This document shows positions 5,055 through 7,729 of a stretch of DNA of 7,729 nt, one piece after another. Position 1 is the first letter of the stretch. Every line of letters starts with the position of its first letter. Source of the stretch: Methanospirillum sp. (GTDB lineage: Archaea; Halobacteriota; Methanomicrobia; Methanomicrobiales; Methanospirillaceae); assembly GCA_028679485.1 (NCBI GenBank), contig JAJRBL010000159.1:1-7729 (forward strand). Direction: 5' to 3'. The position numbers and the translations under genes were made by a program. Under the pieces are notes generated by a model. It was not told where the DNA came from. It ran no database searches and was given only the letters and a program-made list of their open reading frames with translations.

Positions 5055-5206
5055 TGGCAATACCTTGATGATCTCCGGGAGATGGTGCATGATGCGGTCG
5101 TCTCTCATTTTAACGATACACGGCCCGGCTCATATAGGCTCAACATCGTGACAGAGATTGCCAAAAGACCGGAAGAGACGGGGTATCGATAATGGAAGAA
5201 CGGTAA
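5055..5206 (+). pseudogene. Chimeric remnant: hicB 5' side joined to hicA 3' end
   Basis: Bases 5056-5148 closely match hicB (about 90-190), and 5143-5206 match the hicA 3' end (about 387-450), with similarity continuing a few bases past the stop. In the frame from 5067 it reads DDLREMVHDAVVSHF, then SYRLNIVTEIAKR, going from HicB into HicA without a break. The intervening hicB end and most of hicA (about 203 nt in the intact locus) are missing. The N-terminus is gone, and single-base losses near 5063 and 5172 have since broken the reading frame, which ends at TAA 5190-5192. It starts directly at the end of the relE remnant. No functional product is expected. Confidence 0.8.
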
Positions 5207-5226
5207 AGAAGAGATCATGTGAATAA

Positions 5227-5565
5227 TTACAACAACTTCGTCTCTTCTTTTGGCTTTGGCACTTTCACCACGAGAACCCGGAACACGGTACTGCTTTCAT
5301 TGCTCCACCGGTGGGGTATCCGTGCCGGACTCTCAATGAGCATATCCTTAGTGCATGTTGCCTTTTCATCCCCGACCTCAACAATGCCGGTTCCTTCAAG
5401 CACATAAAAGAAGACGTCTACGGGGGTGATGTGTTTTTTCAGCGATTCTCCAGGCTGCAGCGTGATCATTACGGCAATTGCGTTGTCCGTGTCGTAGATC
5501 TTGCGTGCGTCAACATGATGGGGATTTGGTCCTGAAACAACCTTAGCGACTTCAGTAATTTTCAT
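5227..5565 (-). CDS. Small cupin-domain protein
   Basis: 112-residue single-domain cupin. The core reads LQPGESLKKHITPVDVFFYV, then LEGTGIVEVGDE, then IESPARIPHRWSNES, ending VLVVKVPKPKEETKLL. The first metal motif is H-x-T rather than H-x-H, and the usual Glu is not clear, but the second-motif histidine (IPHRW) is present. To my knowledge this is typical of a conserved anaerobe and methanogen subfamily, so metal binding may be altered. The ATG follows AAGGAG by 7 nt, and the upstream gene's stop lies inside this gap, 4 nt before the ATG. Substrate is unknown. Being coupled to the sulfite/nitrite-reductase-like gene suggests a role in the same redox process. Confidence 0.75.
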   Translation of the reverse strand: MKITEVAKVVSGPNPHHVDARKIYDTDNAIAVMITLQPGESLKKHITPVDVFFYVLEGTGIVEVGDEKATCTKDMLIESPARIPHRWSNESSTVFRVLVVKVPKPKEETKLL

Positions 5566-5569
5566 TTGG

Positions 5570-5941
5570 TTACTCCTTCTCTAACGGAATGTACGGAATC
5601 GTTGAGAACAACTCCGATTTCAATCTTTCACTGCCGATACATTCTATGAACCGGGCGGTCTTTTTCCTTGTATCTGCATGGACACTATACGATTCCAGGT
5701 GCCGGAGAATGTAATCTGCTGCTTCCTCAGAAGAGAGACCGGATGTAATCAGGTCTCCAGGCCGGATCTTCGTCCCGCCGTTCCCTCCATAGAAGATCGT
5801 CCATCCCCGGATGGTTCCGGTGAGACCGATATCGCGGAACTGGCTCTCATTGTAACAGCGCGGAGATCCGGATACCCCTATCTTGATCTTTGACGGCTTT
5901 TCTCTCACGTAGTGTTTTTCCAAAGATACCTTTGAGTTCAT
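5570..5941 (-). CDS. Shortened nitrite/sulfite reductase-like protein
   Basis: 123 residues resembling the C-terminal half of the siroheme [4Fe-4S] nitrite/sulfite reductase domain: SKIKIGVSG (18-25), RDIGLTGTIRGWTIFYGGNG (36-55), GTKIRPGDL (56-64), LSSEEAADYIL and KKTARFIECIGSERLK (94-108). Small methanogen members I know of are around 220 residues, so the part bearing the first cysteine pair is missing; the frame has a TGA about 48 nt upstream of the ATG. The second motif, normally G-C-P-x-x-C, reads GSPRCYNE (25-32): Ser replaces the first Cys, and the next Cys is shifted by one. Siroheme-cluster binding is doubtful. The ATG lacks a good ribosome-binding site. It may be a decaying gene or a reused fragment; it is coupled to the cupin. 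Confidence 0.65.
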   Translation of the reverse strand: MNSKVSLEKHYVREKPSKIKIGVSGSPRCYNESQFRDIGLTGTIRGWTIFYGGNGGTKIRPGDLITSGLSSEEAADYILRHLESYSVHADTRKKTARFIECIGSERLKSELFSTIPYIPLEKE

Positions 5942-6114
5942 CTTCGGATTCTTTGTTTTAATTCCATCATGGTGAGCACCACGAGATCATATCTCCTTTC
6001 GCCACTGCCCGGAATACCTCAGATACGTCTTACCAGGATCATCACGAGTGCGTAGATAAAACCGGTTGGTTTGGGAATCTGTTCAATTACTATAACCGTA
6101 TCCTCAAAGACATT

Positions 6115-6474
6115 TTAAAGCACACAGTTCTTGCAGTCCTGACTCCCGCAGGGGATATTGTCGATCTTCCATTTCAGAGCCCAGGTCTTAATCCCCCTGA
6201 TGATCTCAACCAGGCCAAGCCCGCTGTCGGTCAGGGTGTATTCACATTTTACCGGGAATGCCGTTGCATCAATCTTCTTTGTAATAATACCTTCTTCTTC
6301 AAGTTCTTTGAGTCGTTCTGAGAGGATCTTCGGGGTTATCTCCTCAAGTGCATCTTTTAGTTCCGAGAACCTGCGGGTATAATCACCTCCTTTGTATAAC
6401 TCCAGGATGATCAGGAAGGTCCATTTTTTGGTTAAATATTTCACCGTCATATTGACGGTGCAGATCTCTTGCAC
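6115..6474 (-). CDS. HxlR-family redox-type transcriptional regulator
   Basis: 119-residue winged-helix regulator. The order C-(x8)-KYLTKKWTFLIILELYKGG, RRFSELKDALEEITPKILSE, RLKELEEEGIITK and CEYTLTDSGLGL is the HxlR fold. The start is a GTG (6474-6472), the only start codon after the upstream in-frame stop, and it keeps the conserved N-terminal cysteine (residue 5) used by several family members to sense oxidants or electrophiles. Additional cysteines at 77, 109, 114 and 117 (the tail CGSQDCKNC) could bind metal or respond to NO. No ribosome-binding site is visible and a TATA box lies about 30 nt upstream, so the message is probably leaderless. Divergent from hcp, which it most likely controls; whether it is co-transcribed with the genes at 5941-5227 is unclear. 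Confidence 0.8.
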   Translation of the reverse strand: MQEICTVNMTVKYLTKKWTFLIILELYKGGDYTRRFSELKDALEEITPKILSERLKELEEEGIITKKIDATAFPVKCEYTLTDSGLGLVEIIRGIKTWALKWKIDNIPCGSQDCKNCVL

Positions 6475-6496
6475 AGTATATTTTTTGAAACTCAGA

Positions 6497-6546
6497 ACTA
6501 TTTATATATAGTATACTAAAGGTATCTTGTATCAAATCCATACAAG
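6497..6546. promoter_or_regulatory. Divergent hxlR/hcp promoter with inverted repeats
   Basis: TTTATATATA (6501-6510) is a strong TATA box for hcp and reads TATATAAA on the other strand, where it is correctly placed for hxlR. Around it are ACTAT-N6-ATAGT (6497-6512), the 10-bp palindrome TAGTATACTA (6509-6518), and CTTGTAT-N7-ATACAAG (6526-6546). The last lies at the predicted hcp transcript start and overlaps the hcp ribosome-binding site. These are good candidate HxlR operators that would repress both genes. Confidence 0.65.
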
Positions 6547-6558
6547 GAGAGGATGACC

Positions 6559-7729
6559 ATGTTCTGTTATCAATGTGAAGAAACTGCCCGGGGAACCGGA
6601 TGTACCGTGAAAGGTGTCTGTGGAAAGGAAGATCACACGGCAGGTGTTCAGGATGCTCTTATCTATCTCTGCAAGGGGATCTCTGTAAGAAACGTGCCCG
6701 CAATGGCCAAAGGAACAGGAAACAAAGACGCAGGGACGTTCATCACGGAGGCTCTCTTTGCCACCCTGACCAACACCAACTTTGACGATCAGCGGTTCAA
6801 AGAATTGATCAAACAGGCGGTTGTAATCAGGGATGCTCTCCCGAAATCAGGGGACAATGAACCGGATGCCTGCACCTGGACACCGAAGAGCGATGCAGAT
6901 ATCGAATCCAAGGCGAAAGAGATCGCAGAACTGGCAAATGTCAATGACGATCTTCATTCGCTCCGGGCTATGCTGGTCTTCGGCCTGAAAGGCCTTGCAG
7001 CCTACTACCACCATGCCGAGATGCTCGGATATACTGATGAAGAGATTACAAACTTCATGCAGAAGGGCCTGGCTTCCACGCTTCAGGATCTTCCGGCAGA
7101 CCAGATGATCGCCCTGGTTCTTGAATGTGGATCGGTCGGGGTGAAAGTCCTCGCCCTGCTCGATACCGCAAACTCGAAGACCTATGGAAGTCCCGAGATC
7201 ACTTCGGTAAAAACCACGGTGGGCACAAAACCGGGAATTCTCATCACCGGCCATGACCTTCGCGATCTTGAACAGCTCCTGGAGCAGTCCAGGGACAGTG
7301 ATGTTGATATCTACACCCATGGAGAGATGCTACCGGCAAATGCGTACCCGGCACTGAAGAAATATAAACACCTCGTCGGGAACTACGGTTCTTCCTGGTG
7401 GCACCAGAAGGAGGACTTCGAGAGGTTCAACGGGCCGATCATGGTCACTACGAACTGCATCGTGCCGCCAAAGGACTCGTACAGGGATAAGATCTATACC
7501 ACCGGACCTGCAGGATATCCGGGAGTCAAACACATTGCCAAATCGGCAGGTGGAACAAAAGACTTCTCAAAGGTCATCGAACATGCAAAAACATCCCCTC
7601 CGCCTCAGGATCCCGGGACCAACGGTCGTGATCTCATCACCGGCTGTGCCCATGATGCGGTCCTGGCACTTGCCGGTACCGTCGTCGAAGCGGTAAAGAA
7701 GGGAGATATCAAGCGGTTCATCGTGATGG
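6559..7729 (+). CDS. hcp: Hybrid-cluster protein (hydroxylamine/NO reductase), class I, 3' end outside window
   Basis: First 390 codons of Hcp, a cytoplasmic iron-sulfur protein that reduces hydroxylamine or NO and is linked to nitrosative stress. The N-terminus MFCYQCEETARGTGCTVKGV carries Cys 3, 6, 15 and 21, the spacing of class I proteins such as Desulfovibrio Hcp, for the cubane cluster. Hybrid-cluster ligands are also visible: His232 (ITGHD), Glu256 (THGEM) and Cys300 (TTNCIVPP), with the same 24 and 44 residue intervals as in Desulfovibrio. The remaining ligands fall beyond the window edge. Start ATG 6559 is preferred over the in-frame ATG 6553 because AAGGAG (6544-6549) lies 9 nt before it and the family begins MFC. 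A leader of about 30 nt is predicted. No truncation is seen in the visible part. Confidence 0.95.
   Translation, partial: MFCYQCEETARGTGCTVKGVCGKEDHTAGVQDALIYLCKGISVRNVPAMAKGTGNKDAGTFITEALFATLTNTNFDDQRFKELIKQAVVIRDALPKSGDNEPDACTWTPKSDADIESKAKEIAELANVNDDLHSLRAMLVFGLKGLAAYYHHAEMLGYTDEEITNFMQKGLASTLQDLPADQMIALVLECGSVGVKVLALLDTANSKTYGSPEITSVKTTVGTKPGILITGHDLRDLEQLLEQSRDSDVDIYTHGEMLPANAYPALKKYKHLVGNYGSSWWHQKEDFERFNGPIMVTTNCIVPPKDSYRDKIYTTGPAGYPGVKHIAKSAGGTKDFSKVIEHAKTSPPPQDPGTNGRDLITGCAHDAVLALAGTVVEAVKKGDIKRFIVM

Noticed and set aside
5942..6114. Possible coding remnants upstream of the reductase-like gene on the minus strand
   Set aside because: Short frames exist (one reads GERRYDLVVLTMMELKQRIR) but none has both a good start and a recognised family match.
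1..7729. CRISPR array, rRNA, insertion-sequence transposase or terminal inverted repeats
   Set aside because: No regularly spaced repeats, ribosomal motifs, or transposase motifs were seen on either strand; the repeats present are the A/B module copies and hicBA-derived segments.

Overview
The window looks like a piece of a methanogenic archaeon's chromosome, most likely Methanomicrobiales or a relative (inference). The grounds are archaeal promoters (TATA boxes about 27-35 nt ahead of start codons, some giving near-leaderless transcripts), a DUF1673-type membrane protein, a regulator and cupin of types I associate with methanogens, and an anaerobe's hybrid-cluster protein. The species cannot be fixed from sequence alone.

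Positions 1-3212 are an accessory region. It opens with a HicB/HicA toxin-antitoxin pair (hicB cut by the window edge). Next comes a two-gene module of unknown function: geneA (642-1145, intact) and geneB (1178 onward, signal-peptide-like, frameshifted). GeneB runs into the decayed 3' half of a second hicA (1504-1662). A compact antitoxin plus GNAT-acetyltransferase toxin pair follows (1792-2484). Then comes a second, broken copy of the A/B module (2591-3212). Its promoter and its A-B intergenic stretch are far better conserved than the start of geneA itself.

Positions 3213-4562 are on the minus strand: an HTH regulator with a Cys cluster (4035-4481), a four-helix DUF1673-like membrane protein (3424-4035) overlapping it, and the 5' fragment of a second such gene (3213-3437). 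That fragment collides tail-to-tail with the second geneB, so both lost their 3' ends at one junction. The operon's promoter carries a perfect inverted repeat between TATA box and start codon, probably an autoregulatory operator.

Positions 4563-5206 hold no intact gene: a RelE-type toxin with one in-frame TAG, then a hicB-hicA chimera. The chimera fits a deletion between 12-nt direct repeats, still visible in the intact hicBA locus at the window start, that encode the same four residues in both genes.

Positions 5227-7729 look like a redox or nitrosative-stress locus: a cupin, a shortened nitrite/sulfite-reductase-like protein lacking a normal cluster ligand, an HxlR-family regulator with five cysteines, and, divergently, the first 390 codons of a class I hybrid-cluster protein (hcp). 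The hxlR-hcp intergenic region has one TATA element readable both ways and several inverted repeats, so HxlR probably controls hcp.

Overall the window joins a graveyard of toxin-antitoxin genes and a duplicated unknown module to a regulated stress locus. The best candidates for something undescribed are the A/B module and the hicB-hicA fusion scar.
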